This document shows positions 43,440 to 55,165 of a stretch of DNA of 64,000 bases, in pieces. Positions within the stretch are counted from its first letter, which is position 1. Each line of letters starts with the position of its first letter. The stretch is from Siphonodentalium dalli (taxonomy: Eukaryota > Mollusca > Scaphopoda > Gadilida > Siphonodentaliidae), in the NCBI GenBank assembly GCA_032622095.1, contig CP136063.1:84425980-84489979 (forward strand), given 5' to 3'. The notes under the pieces are model-generated. The model did not search any database. It was not told the DNA's origin and worked only from the letters and a program-made list of their open reading frames with translations. A program made the translations under genes and the position numbers.

Positions 43440-43859
43440 CGCCCCTTAATTACTATTTATTTGGATTCGGGGGTAAGAACAAATATTTGATTCGAGTCGA
43501 GGAACCCACCTATCAAAGCTCAGTTATTAGAAATCGATTTTTGAAATCTATTTATATTCACCATCGATACGTATTAGTGCGCTAGTAAAAAGTCGACGAG
43601 CCGACGGTCTCAGACCAAATTGCGGATGAAGATGGATAACTCTAAAATCAAGAGGCTTTGTGCTGATAATAGGGCCAGATTTCGTCAAACAACATGTTGA
43701 TAAATAACACGTTTCGGGCAATTTTATACTATATTTGACAGTGGTTAGCATTATTTTTGGGCAATTAATCGATTCTGATAGCTGAAGCGGCATTTCTAAT
43801 AATGTTGTTATTGGAATCTGATTATATGGGGACCATCGAATCGGATTGAGTACCTTTAA
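43440..43859. mobile_element. Family H copy 2
   Basis: Right end CGGATTGAGTACCTTTAA with TTAA matches family H. Interior GGATTCGGGGGTAAGAAC and TTTGATTCGAGTCGAGGAA match copy 1. The left end is altered and approximate. Confidence 0.65.
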
Positions 43860-44220
43860 TTTAACGAGAACAGACTGGTATAGTTGTAAGTGTTGAATTT
43901 CTTTGCAACGCGTATAATACACAAATATTGTTTTGAGTGGAAATAAATATCTCATTCGTAACTGAGACACATGTTTATTTCGGTTCATGGCAACCCACTC
44001 ATAAATACTATATACTGTTATTACGCCACCGTAGTGTGGTGTTTATTGCTTTTGGTTTTTTTGTATCGCATGGGCGATCGATAATTCACTGGGTGATTGT
44101 ACATTCGGCAAACCTCGTCAGATTCCGTCACCGTTTCATCGTACCGATAATTACGAGAGTACAACTAAGATTGGCACATGTGTTTACGTCACCGGTGTAA
44201 TTGTGGGGACATGCTTCTAT
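43860..44220. other. No gene recognised
   Basis: A plus frame of 87 codons at 43937-44200 has no recognisable domain. Confidence 0.35.
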
Positions 44221-44975
44221 TATGAAGGTTTGCTATCCCGAAGGTCCGCTATTCCGAAGGTTCTCTATTCCGAAGGTTTTTGTTATTTTTAGGTTAATTC
44301 TATATTTTAAAGTATTGAGACTAATTTGAGAGGGTTCATTTTCACAAAGATTCTTTATATGGAGTGTGCGCTCACATCCGAACTGATCATGCGCGCGCAC
44401 CGATACAGATACAGGAGGAAATAACTTAACTTAGAACATTAAATGTGATTTTGTTTTGTTTTCGCTGGTTTTCTTGAGATTTTATGTCATTACGTGGGCC
44501 CATACCTTTGAATTCTTGGCATATACTATGAATGTTGTGGTATATATGGACCCTCCCGCATTGGGACATGACATAGGTTCAGTTGACTTAAGTGGTGTTC
44601 TGTGTGTGCTCCAATTTGGAGTTCATTATTTTAAGGGCCAAGTTTAGAATTTTATGGGTCCATACCTTTGAACTCTGGGCATATAATATGAATATTGGGG
44701 GGCATGGCTCTATTCCGAAGGTTCACTATCCCGAAGGTCCACTATTCCGAAATTTCTCTGAATGTTCGCTATTCCGAAGGTTCACCAATCCGAAGGTCCG
44801 TTATTCCGAAGGTTCTGTGTTCCAAAGATTTTTTTTATTTTAAGGTTAATTCTATATTCTAAAGTAACGAGAGGGTTCATTATCACGAAGATTCTTTTTA
44901 TGAAGGAAATAACGTAAAACATTAAATGTGATTTTGTTTTGTTTTCGAGGGTTTTCTTGAGTTTAATGTCATTAC
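44221..44975. repeat. CTATTCCGAAGGT array, duplicated
   Basis: Short arrays of a unit of about 15-16 bp, CTATTCCGAAGGTCC, occur at 44221-44280 and 44706-44825. Each is followed by the same flank (TTAGGTTAATTCTATATT, GAGAGGGTTCATT, AAAGATTCTTT). The segment CCATACCTTTGAA at 44499 and 44668 is a further duplicate. Confidence 0.8.
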
Positions 44976-45226
44976 GTATGACCTTATTTCTCATTACATA
45001 TTCACGCCAAGGAGCCCACACAATTGCTATGTTACGATGCGATTTAATGTGATTATGTGTGACCTAATATCTCAATAATCTGAGGCAAGAGTACGCCTGC
45101 TAAAGGCGAATTATAACAGTTGGGGGTATAACGCTCAATAAATACTGGAGGCTATAACAAACTGCGCAGTAGAATATCGCTGAATGGACGAGTATGAGAT
45201 GAGCCTAAATGCAATTGTGACTTTGT

Positions 45227-45365
45227 TTAAAGGCCCACTTAATTTTCGAGTCATTAATTTTTTATAGTATATACGGTTTTAATAACAATTTATGCCATAA
45301 AATTTGAATAAACTACTATAATTCATCACCATTTGAAAGGCAGAATACTTCTATCTCCTAGTTTG
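45227..45365. mobile_element. Family D copy 2, left end only
   Basis: Starts TTAAAGGCCCACTTAATTTTC and follows copy 1 through ATTCATCACCATTTGAA, then similarity ends. Confidence 0.7.
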
Positions 45366-45424
45366 AAACACCTTCAAAATACCGCGTCGTATATCTAGCA
45401 ATTAGCAACCAACATGTCCTCCTC

Positions 45425-45660
45425 GGGGGGGGGGGGGGGGGTGTTTTGGACGGGTCAAATCATGACTCTGACCTTACCTTGACCTTCAAAATTGTTAATT
45501 AAAGGTCAAGTTGGGTAAAACGGACGGATTTCGACGAAATTTGATACCTATGGGTAGTTTTCTACGGGTGGGGGTGTTTTGGACTGGACAAATCATGACC
45601 CTGACCTGACCTTGACTTTCGAAATAGTCAATTGAAGGTCAAATCGCACCTTTCACCGGA
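45425..45660. repeat. Poly-G tract and family M block 2
   Basis: A run of 17 G (45425-45441) leads into GTTTTGGACGGGTCAAATC and one further family M unit with TGACCTTGA at 45607. Confidence 0.8.
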
Positions 45661-46230
45661 AAGCAGATGGGAAACAGCCCGGGTGAAGTCGGGCCTATCA
45701 GCTTGTGTAATAAAGAAGACAGTTTGATGAAAGTAATGTATGCCACGAGAAACGGGAAAACTTGAAATATGGAAGTACGCAAATTTCCCGCATAAAATTT
45801 GAAAGCTAGTTTATAGAATAATTGTATTATTATTTATATTTATGGCTAATAATACGATCTTGGTGGCGTTACCATTTCTGACTATGGTTTTCTTGTCATC
45901 CTCTGTGTACCCTTATATCAGAACAATTGGTTTAAAACGTAGCCTGTTTTGAACTCGAGGCGTATATATACTTTATAGAGCAAAATGATCTCGTACGAGA
46001 ATATCAGTAATTGCTATTGTCTGGACTTGTTATGCTGGCGAAAACTGTGGACTATCGACAAAGGCACTGCTGATGGTCTGTTGTTCAGATTAAACTCTCA
46101 TTCGCGAGGATACATCACCAGCAGCGCTACGTACTGCGTGGTCAGTATGACACAAGAAAACTAAGATGCATGCATCAGGTCGGCCGTGAACTATCTACCA
46201 TAGAATTGTTGTAGCTATCGATTATACATT
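45661..46230. other. No gene recognised
   Basis: No feature I can support apart from the end of the family M unit. Confidence 0.4.
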
Positions 46231-46880
46231 TTGGAACACCTGTCTGTATGTATGTGTGTATGCACGAATGCATGTGTGTATGTGTTATAGACTCTAACAC
46301 TGCTCGACTGATCCGACTCGGATTTGGTATTTAACGTGTCAACTTGACCTCGCTCATAGGCATGTTTCTGGACCTTGACCGATCCGACTAAAAAATTGTG
46401 TGTAGGACTACTTCGATCCCGGGAGCAATATGGACGGGTCCAATTTCACGTGGGACCATGTTCTCGAACGTGCTGATGTAGGCATGTTTCTGGACTATTT
46501 GGACGGGTCAAATCTTGATCCCGACCTGACTTTGACATTCAAAAAGATCAATTCAAGGTCAAATCTGGTAAAACGGAAGTATTTCAACGAAATATAATAC
46601 CTACTGTTACTTTTGTCCCAGGAGTGTTTCGGGTGGGTCAAATTATGACGCTGACCTGATCTTGACATTCAAAATTGTCAATTCAAGGTCAAATCGGGTA
46701 AAGCCGGGCGGATTTCGACGGGTATTTTTGTCGTGACTTTTGTCCGGGGAGTGTTTTGGACGGGTCAAATCGTGACCCGACATGACGTTCACCTTTAAAA
46801 TGGTCAAGTCAAGGTTAAATCGCGCAATTCTCCGAAAATCAGAGGGGAACATCCCGGACGAAGTAGGGTCCACCAGCTAC
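46231..46880. repeat. Family M block 3
   Basis: Three to four diverged units with GGACGGGTCAAATC, TCAATTCAAGGTCAAATC and GTCCGGGGAGTGTTTTGG. TCAAGGTCA occurs at 46553 and 46683. Confidence 0.7.
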
Positions 46881-47039
46881 TATTATATATTTCTAGATTT
46901 AGTTACAAACTAAATACCTGTATATTGTACAAAGAAATGTTTGACAAATATATCTGTATCAATATTACCATACGGGTCATTAAAATAGATACGACGAAAC
47001 AAATTTTGAAGGGTGCATGGTATCAGGTAAATTTTTATA

Positions 47040-48420
47040 TTTCAAATGATGACAGGAATGCGGAAAGTTGAAGTACCTACGTAATACTGACTATCCGAAT
47101 GAAGAGATATACATGTATATAAAAACCAAAATAGAAGATGACTGCTGGCGACAATGTTTTCCAAAAAAATTCAAAGCATTCGATAGCTCCCATCTAGTTG
47201 TCAGCCCGAAGATCAATATAAAGTGTGGTGACTATCAGATGAGGGATATGACTGTACAGTTGCTAAACAATTCAGTCACGCAAAAGAGGATCAAACAGTA
47301 AGATACCAAATTGCTGCCTGTGGTAATGTTTTTTAACGAAATTCGGGAAAATTAGATTACTCTCACCCTGGTTATCCAGAAGATCATTGTGGAATCTGGT
47401 GACGATCGGACAAGGGGTGTCGTCTGTAGGATCAACCAAATTATTTAGCCATAAAAATAGTAAAATTCCAGATCACCGCTGGCAGTGATGTCTTCACAAG
47501 GACAGCTTGAGAACAAAACATGGCTCACATCTAGCGGTGACCCAAACTATCCACGTGAGAAAAAGTTCTCCAATAAAAGCTGGCTGCAGGGTGCGCCAAT
47601 TGATTCAAATTCGAAATTTAACAGGGTGTACTGCTTGTGGCCATGTTTCCCCCGCATATTTGATAGACTTATGGACAAAACCACTGAATCCGTTGAATCA
47701 ATATACATGTATACATGGATTAATTTATATGCATTGTTATACACAGTACTGGTATATAAAGGTACTGAAAATAACAATATTACTAGTATACACAAAATAA
47801 ACCATATATCATGACTATCGGTTCTAATATCCGAATATGACAGCTGATAACTTGGTGTGAATTGAAGAGTGTTGGTGTCTCAAGCATATCTAACCCTCCA
47901 CGTTAGAAACATGCCATTAAATGTCATAAGTATAATCTAGCTTGAGGACAGAAGTTATCCATAAAACCCCCCTTAATTCAACCAGGTCCTCGCGCGATGT
48001 ATGGTCGACCACATGATGCTCTAGGGGGGATTAGAATTGTTGTATAAAAACAGCACTGCATGTAAATATAAAATAAAATAGTGCTACATCTTATTACAGA
48101 TTATTGCCATATATAATCAGTGACTACACAGACAGTCTGACAAAATAAAGTTTCAGTGACACTCTATCCGAAGAGGGGAATAATTCCACCTGTTACAGTC
48201 AATGGAGCAATTATGAATCTGGAAAGGTGAAATTTCTAACTAATACTAGATATCGACATGACGCGATAACATATAACGTAAATGTAATATGGCCGCTGGC
48301 GACCATTTTTTCCTATAAAATAAAAAAAATATTTGATAGCTCTCATCTGATAGATCAATATCAAGATAAATATCAAGTTTAGTGATGATCGGATGAGTGA
48401 AGTGGACTGTGCTAAACGGT
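47040..48420 (+). pseudogene. Repeated CUB-like relics
   Basis: Three to four diverged blocks (47060-47310, 47345-47400, 47490-47660 and 48190-48400) read in places as a CUB-like pattern: GKL..-DYP or GDPNYP starts, a Trp, F-x-A-FDSSHL, then GDYQMRD. The first block is open for 77 codons (47068-47301); the others are broken by stops and frameshifts. CUB domains are extracellular and often tandem, so this may be a dead tandem-CUB gene or a dispersed repeat from one. The similarity is judged by eye and weak. Confidence 0.28.
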
Positions 48421-48429
48421 TTAGTAATG

Positions 48430-48760
48430 CTTAAAAAGATTTTTGCCTTAATATTTTTATGTTCACTTTATAAACTTCACTGAGTCATCTTTGTCATGTA
48501 TTGAGTTTGATATCTTTTGTTAACAGTTTATAAATCATGTATGTCTCATGTTTGTTATTTTAATTTATGTGTTTATTATCATTAAATAAAGTTGCATTCC
48601 TTAAAAAGATTCTTACCTCAATGTTTTTATGTTCACTTTATAAACTCCACTGAGTCATCTTTGTCATGTATTGAATTTGATATCTTTTGTTAACAGTTTA
48701 TAAATTATGTATGTCTCGTGTTCGTTATTATATTATATACACTTTATAGTGTGTTTCAGA
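48430..48760 (+). repeat. 170-bp tandem duplication with AATAAA
   Basis: 48430-48599 and 48600-48760 are near-identical from CTTAAAAAGATT through GTTAACAGTTTATAAAT. The first unit ends ATTAAATAAAGTTGCATTCC, a polyadenylation-like context. Confidence 0.85.
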
Positions 48761-49939
48761 ACGAAAACAAAATGAATAAAATCAACAAATTTGTAAATTT
48801 AAAAACAATTCAAACGTTGTTGTATTCCATGTCCCAGCCCGGACATATACACCAAATTTCAATAATATTCATTGAGAAACAACGGACCAAACGCCATATA
48901 ACACCCCGTATGCATCTTTTATTCCGAGTTGGCCTTTTATTCCGAGTTGGCACTCGCCGATTGGGGCGAGTTAGCCATGAGGCGAGTACACCGATTCCGA
49001 CACCTTTTCTATTTGCAGCAGGTTAAGTTTACGCGTAATTTAATTCACAAAGTTCCCCAATTGGTATCGTAAATAGAGCGACCTTATTTGACAGAGAATG
49101 CCTCTGTTATTGATTATAAAGTTGCTATACATTAAAAACGACAATTCATATGCTCGTTCAAGCGCAGTAGTCTATTTTCCCCATGTTGAAGGACATCCCC
49201 AAATACTAAATAACGCTAACTTACTGCCGAATGTTTTACACGACAACTGTTAACATATTTGGGCTGAATTCATCTGACGCGGTATTATTCCTCAAAATAA
49301 ACAACAAAACCATCGTTACTTGGAAATGTACTTTGGGCTAACATTTACATAAATCCTCCATATCATTATTCCGACACACACGTCAGATGAAAAAGTCACA
49401 TGAAGTAACCGGCCAAATTGGCCGAAATTACCACTGATCGCCGCCAAAACAGTAGCCGATAATGTGTCACTTGCAACACATAGGAAACAGCCGTCCACAC
49501 CATACTGTGCCATAACCAATACAAAATCCAAGACTGCCCCCCCCTCCAATGTGTTTTTGTTCTTGATGACACAATTGTCACGGTTATTCACGCTGTTGGT
49601 GTCGGATTGTAATAGATGACAACTTCAGAAATTAGCAGTCTTCCGTGACTTAGTATCGAACGTTTTTTCCTTTTTGAAAACAATTAAAACTGGTTCAGCC
49701 AGTTACAGATGTGTTGACGGTTTAAATGCAGACGGGGAACCACAGTGCAGTTATATTTGTCGATAACTTCCTGTTGATCTCTCCGAGACAAAATCCATAC
49801 GTGGGAATGACATGACCACCATCCGATTTTAAATCTTCGAAATACATTTTCAATGTATAAACCTACACACGCGGATTGAAATAGTTGGATGGGACATGGC
49901 ATGACATGATATTAATTATTTGATTAACTACTAGCAGGT
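48761..49939. other. No gene recognised
   Basis: Includes a short direct repeat TTTTATTCCGAGTTGGC (48919 and 48936). No reading frame I can support. Confidence 0.45.
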
Positions 49940-51180
49940 GGACCAGACTTCGTCCGGGCTGTTTCCCCTCTGCTTTTCTGCGAATTGCGCGATTTGACCT
50001 TGAATTGTCCATTTTGAAGGTCAAGGTCAGGTGGGGTCACGATTTGACCCGTCCAAAACACTGCCCGGACAAAAGTACCCGTCGAAATCCATCCGTTTTA
50101 CCCGATTTGACCTCGAATTGATCATTTTGAAGGTCAAGGTCAGGTCGGTGTCACGATTTGACCCGTTCAAAACACTCAGTGGACAAAAGTAACCCCACTT
50201 ATCAAATTTCGTCGAAATCCCATCACAATTCGCGATTTGACCTTGAATTGACCCGATTTCAAGGTAAATGTCACGTCGCACGGGCAAACGGACAGGCTTA
50301 CGACACTCCCCATACGAAATTATCCATAGACACTAATTTTCATCGAAATCCCGTGATACTCGGGCGTTTGACCTTGAAATGACCAGATTACAAGGTCAAG
50401 GTTACGTCGCACGGGCAAATTAATAGGCCCATGCCACTCCACGGCCGAAAGTACCCCCACATACCAAGTTTCATCGAAATCGGCTAGGCCATTTTCGAGT
50501 CCATCGCGAACAGACAGACACACACACACAGACAGATTTCCCAAAATATATAATAGACTATAGCAGGTGGACCCGACTTCGTCCGGGCTGTTTCCCCTCT
50601 GCTTTTCGGCGAATTGCGCGATTTGACCTTGAATTGCCCATTTTGAAGGTCAAGGTCAGGTGGGGTCACGATTTGACCCGTCCAAAACACTGCCCGGACA
50701 AAAGTACCCGACAAAACTACCCGTCGAAATCCATCCGGTTTTACCCGATTTGACCTCGAATTGATCATTTTGAAGGTCAAGGTCAGGTCGGGGTTACGAT
50801 TTGACCCGTCCAAAACACTCAGTGGACAAAAGTAACCCCATGTATCAAATTTCGTCGAAATCCCATAAAAAATTCCAGATTTGACCTTGAATTGACCCGA
50901 TTTCAAGGTCAAGGTCACGTTGCACGGGCAAAGGAATAGGCTTACGACACTCCCATACGAAAGTATCCCTAGACACTAATTTTCACTAACGTTCGACCTT
51001 GAAATGACCCGATTTCAAGGTCAAGGTCACATCGCACGGGCAAATTAATAGGCCCATGCCACTCCACGGCCGAAAGTACCCCCACATACCAAGTTTCATC
51101 GAAATTGGCTCGGCCGTTTTCGAGTCCATCGCGAACACACAGACAGACAGACAGATTTCCCAAAATATATAATAGACTAA
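49940..51180. repeat. Family M array, block 4
   Basis: Two large units of about 600 bp (start AGCAGGTGGACCMGACTTCG at 49934 and 50562) made of smaller units with CAAGGTCA, CGATTTGACCCGTCC and TTCGTCGAAATCC. Each ends in CAGACAGACAGATTTCCC and an AATATATAATAGACTA tail. Thirteen exact TCAAGGTCA or TGACCTTGA motifs lie between 49995 and 51029. Frames up to 144 codons across the array are repeat products. Confidence 0.85.
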
Positions 51181-51182
51181 CC

Positions 51183-51642
51183 GATGAGCCCGACGTTGTC
51201 CGGGCTATTCAAAAACCAAATTTCAAGTCGAGAGCTCTACCCAGCCCGACGTTGTCCGGGCTATTCAAAAACCAAATTTCAAGTCGATAGCTCTACCCGT
51301 TTCCTAGATCTGTCCTGCGCATGCGCGAAGCTGGCGTCGCACGGGCTCGGCGACCCGATAAAATTCGTATCCGGGGCAAGATACATTCACATACCATATT
51401 TCAAGTCGATAGCTCCACCCGTTTCCGAGATCTCATCTGCGCATGCGCGAAGCTGGCGTCGCACGGGCTCGGCGACCCGATCAAATTCGTATCCGGGGCA
51501 AGATACATTCACATACCATATTTCAAGTCGATAGCTCCACCCGTTTCCGATATCTCGTCTGCGCATGCGCTGCACGGGCGTCGCACGGGCTCGCCAATAC
51601 GACAAGGACGACCGCCTGGTCAAACTACAGACACGTACCAAG
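51183..51642. repeat. GC-rich tandem repeat, 56-bp and 122-bp units
   Basis: Two 56-bp units (CCCGACGTTGTCCGGGC) lead into three units of exactly 122-bp period starting TTTCAAGTCGATAGCTC at 51277, 51399 and 51521. Each 122-bp unit has a TGCGCATGCGC dyad (51316, 51438 and 51560), the NRF1 consensus. It ends in a tail like family M (ACATACATACAGACAAAC). Confidence 0.9.
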
Positions 51643-52114
51643 TTTCGTCCCGATCGGTCGAGAATAGTAGATTTGTATAAATGACATACATACAGACAAA
51701 CATATACAGACGGACAAACAGAGGTCTTCAAAATATATATGAGATATCCACCAATAAGTCAACCATTCTCACTAAAAATACTTCATATATGATCATTTTC
51801 CATAATTCTCAGAGACCACATACTGTTGCTATGGTAACGCCATTTTTGAGGCAACTAATCGATAAGAAGCTTGTCAGCATTGGTTTTCAATGTTTCCAGT
51901 ATATGGAATTTACGATTAACTACATTGCCCAAAATCCCCAAATTTGTTTACGAAACCCATTTTTTTAATACAAATGACAGGCTACTATGAAGGAAGTTGG
52001 AGTGTGAAATGGACCGATCTATTGCGATGTGGTTGCTAGAACGGGTGCAAAAACATTTGTAAATTCCCGAGGGCATCATTACGCTGCATTGATCTATGCA
52101 GCTGCAATTGCAAA
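51643..52114. other. No gene recognised
   Basis: GTTGCTATGGTAAC at 51835-51848 is X-box-like. Nothing else noted. Confidence 0.4.
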
Positions 52115-52282
52115 TACAGTAATGTCCTAAGTAATCGACCCCTTAACCACAGCAGAATTATGGTTTGGCCTAACTTTTCAGGATTTAGTCGGAAATAAAT
52201 ATCCATATTTCCGACTAAATCCTGAAAAGTTACCCATAATTCTGCTGTGGTTAAAAGGATGATTACTTAGGGCATTACCGTA
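52115..52282. mobile_element. MITE family A copy 5
   Basis: TACAGTAATGTCC to GGCATTACCGTA, near-perfect palindrome with a short centre. Confidence 0.9.
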
Positions 52283-54311
52283 AGTGTTGCCAACAGTGGC
52301 ATGTATGCACATTTTTCCAACTCTTTAGGGTGCGTTCACACAACTAGCAGAATTGACTGGCGATTTGTCATGAATTCTTCATACATGACTATCCTTTGCA
52401 CATTCTTGAATGCCACTTATTAGAATAGCAGAATGAGTGTCTTCCATTGTTTTATCCCATATTGGAGTGACGAAATGCCACGAGTTATTGCACGATTGAT
52501 TCTCATAATATATTAGAATAATTTTTTTAGCACTCTTCAGTTCTATAACAACTATATGGGGAATTACATATATCTCACTATATTCCTATTGCAAATGTAA
52601 ACAATTCCTATCATAGCTTGTCGCACATAATTCGCACCTACACTCGTAATAAAAACATTTGCTGACCTCTATTTTGAAGAATTGTAGTTAATATCATAAA
52701 TATTTAAACACTGCGGTAGTTGTATGTTGCGCATATAATTCCACAATGATTAGCAGCTTGTCAAATTTTGAGTACGCGTTATTATAGCTGCACAAAGGTT
52801 ATCGGGTAGCTCCATAGCAACGGTTGCCAGGCAGTTTTGTACCAGACCAATGGCCAATATTGTCCACCCACTCTCGCTAAAATGATAATATGATATACAG
52901 TTAACGCGGAAGATTGTCATAATCAACATCCAGAAGTTTTATATCATAGAAATGCTTCTCGTTTCATTGTAACCATCAATTATAGTAATCAAAACAAACA
53001 ACCCTATGTACATACCATTGATTTATTTTGTTTTGCATTATATTTACGCTATTCCATCATCTTCTAGCCTTTAATTTGTGTTTTGCAATCCTTAAAATTG
53101 TTATATATATACAGATTGATTTATCAGTTTATATTTTCTTGTCAAAGTACATTTTTATAATAAAAAATGTACACACATCTCAATAAAATGTTTATTCACG
53201 CAGCCAATGATAGGGACTTCCAAACAAATGGCGCCAATTTTATCCACCATTTTTAATCAACCCAACTATAACGGACACATGAGTCACTGTCTCAATGGAT
53301 ATATAGCCTGATCCCTTTTCAGCAACAAATAGGTACATAAAGCATTGTTTTTCGTTCAGAAACTGAGTCATAACGATGCATACTTGTTGGGATTGAGAGA
53401 AAAACAAGATTTTTTGTCAACACGGTTGCCATGGCAACCATGGGCATTTTCCAGCTTGGCATGATATCCAAAATGTCTTATTTTTATATGTAGTACATGC
53501 GTGTTAAGTTTGGTGCTTTTACCATAAAATGCACGATTGTGTGATCTATCCGCCCCACTACAAGGGATATTGACGTTCTGACCCCGATTTCTTGGATATA
53601 TCCCATGAAATGGATTGAGAAAAAAATGAGAACCATTGTGGCTGAATTGACCTCAGTCTGACGGTCCTGGTTGAATCTCTCGTCACGGTGTTTTAAGTTT
53701 CCCGAAAGCAGCCGATCGATTTCAATGTTTGTATATGACGAAACCAATCATTCAGTCGGGATCCCAGAACACTTCAAACGAACGCCATAGGTCGAAAGTT
53801 TTACTTCCTCTCGCACCAAGTGGCGAGTCCACCGTGCAACTATAAAGGATGTCACCTCCATTTTCACATTCATGCATATATTAATTATATTTCGATCAGT
53901 TATATGGAAATTTAACCAAAATATATCTATTAATGCATGTACTAATAAAGCATGGTATGAGCATCAAACACAAGAGGTATGGCAGACCAACGGCAAAAGC
54001 CATGATGAGTGTAGTCTTGATTGACAGCCGTCTTGTCTTGATTGACACCCGTCTTGTTCCTAGTGTGCTTGGAGTCAGGCCCTGTCCTGGTTATGACCAG
54101 TGTCTCGCAAACATAATTGAATCATCCAGGTTTATCACCAGATATGGGGGCCTGGTTGTTAACTACCACAGGCCCCTTGGGGGAAAATCCTATAATACCA
54201 ATATATACCAGTGGTATATTTGAAGGGGTCTGAAACACGTTCTTGGCTGACCATAATTTCTACCACCAGTCCTGCTATTTATGACACACAGTTTACAATA
54301 AACCCAGTCGA
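52283..54311. other. 2 kb with no gene recognised
   Basis: GGTTGCCATGGCAACC at 53424-53439 is a perfect X-box-type palindrome. A minus frame of 87 codons (53484-53747) has no recognisable domain. Confidence 0.45.
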
Positions 54312-54390
54312 GTAGCATTCCATATATGGAGTTTGGAATATTCATGAATTCCATATATGGATGCTACACCAGAACTTTGACCTGTAGCAA
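54312..54390. mobile_element. Family C copy 2, truncated
   Basis: TAGCATTCCATATATGGAG and its inverse, then CAGAACTTTGACCTGTAGCA; the left outer arm is missing. Confidence 0.75.
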
Positions 54391-54552
54391 TGAATCGATA
54401 GAATTGAGACTAGGTTAACAAAACGACCCTATATAAATGGCCTCGGATATCAGTTACAGCTCTAGTGGTTTCATATGTTTCAAAGTGCATACAGACGAAT
54501 GCATCACACTTTTTTTTATAGATTCATTTTACAATTGTATGAACTAGTGATT

Positions 54553-54655
54553 TTAAAGGGGCACTGTACACTAAATCCAATTATTTATGGGACCATCTCC
54601 TTTTATACTTAACAGAATATATGCAATAAATGAATGAATTTGAGCCTTCGATATA
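54553..54655. mobile_element. Family G copy 2, left end
   Basis: TTAAAGGGGCACTGTACACT continuing to AAATGAATGAATTTGAGCC, as in 14989-15105. Confidence 0.75.
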
Positions 54656-54666
54656 ATTCCACGCAT

Positions 54667-55165
54667 GTCCTTAAACATTAGTGTCACAGTGGGAGAAAAC
54701 TCACCCCACCATGTGAGCCACAATGAGAACCATAAATGAACAACAGGTCTAAACAAAATATTAGAACCATATCATCAGGCCTTGATCCACCCCATTCCAT
54801 CTCCACAAATGAGAACCATGATTATAACTATATGACAAACCTCCCTCTCACAATGAGAATCATACCATGAGAACCACATGGGTGAAAGACACAAATATTC
54901 CATGAGAACCATATAAGAATCACATGGCTAACCAAACTTTGAGAACCAGTCATGAGAACCATATCATTGAACATCCACATACCACTGATCCATAATGAGA
55001 ACCATATGCCAAACATCCCTCTCACAATGCAGACCATATTAGAACCATACCATGAGAACAATATGCCAAACCTCCCTCTCACAATGAGAACCATATGCCA
55101 AACATCTCTCTCACAATGAGAACCATATAAGAACCACATAGCAGCCCCCTCCCCCACAATGAGAA
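54667..55165. repeat. Minisatellite of GAGAACCATA units
   Basis: Irregular array of ACAATGAGAACCATATGCC and AAACMTCCCTCTCAC segments, unit about 35-50 bp. The long minus frame across it (54828-55157) is a repeat product. Confidence 0.8.

Noticed and set aside
50484-50918. 144-codon minus-strand frame in the family M array
   Set aside because: The frame follows the repeat units and is rebuilt in every block; no domain or start context.
51184-51731. Overlapping frames of 114-119 codons on both strands in the 122-bp repeat
   Set aside because: A GC-rich tandem repeat with a period not divisible by 3 leaves several frames open without selection.
54828-55157. 109-codon minus-strand frame
   Set aside because: It lies wholly within the GAGAACCATA minisatellite.
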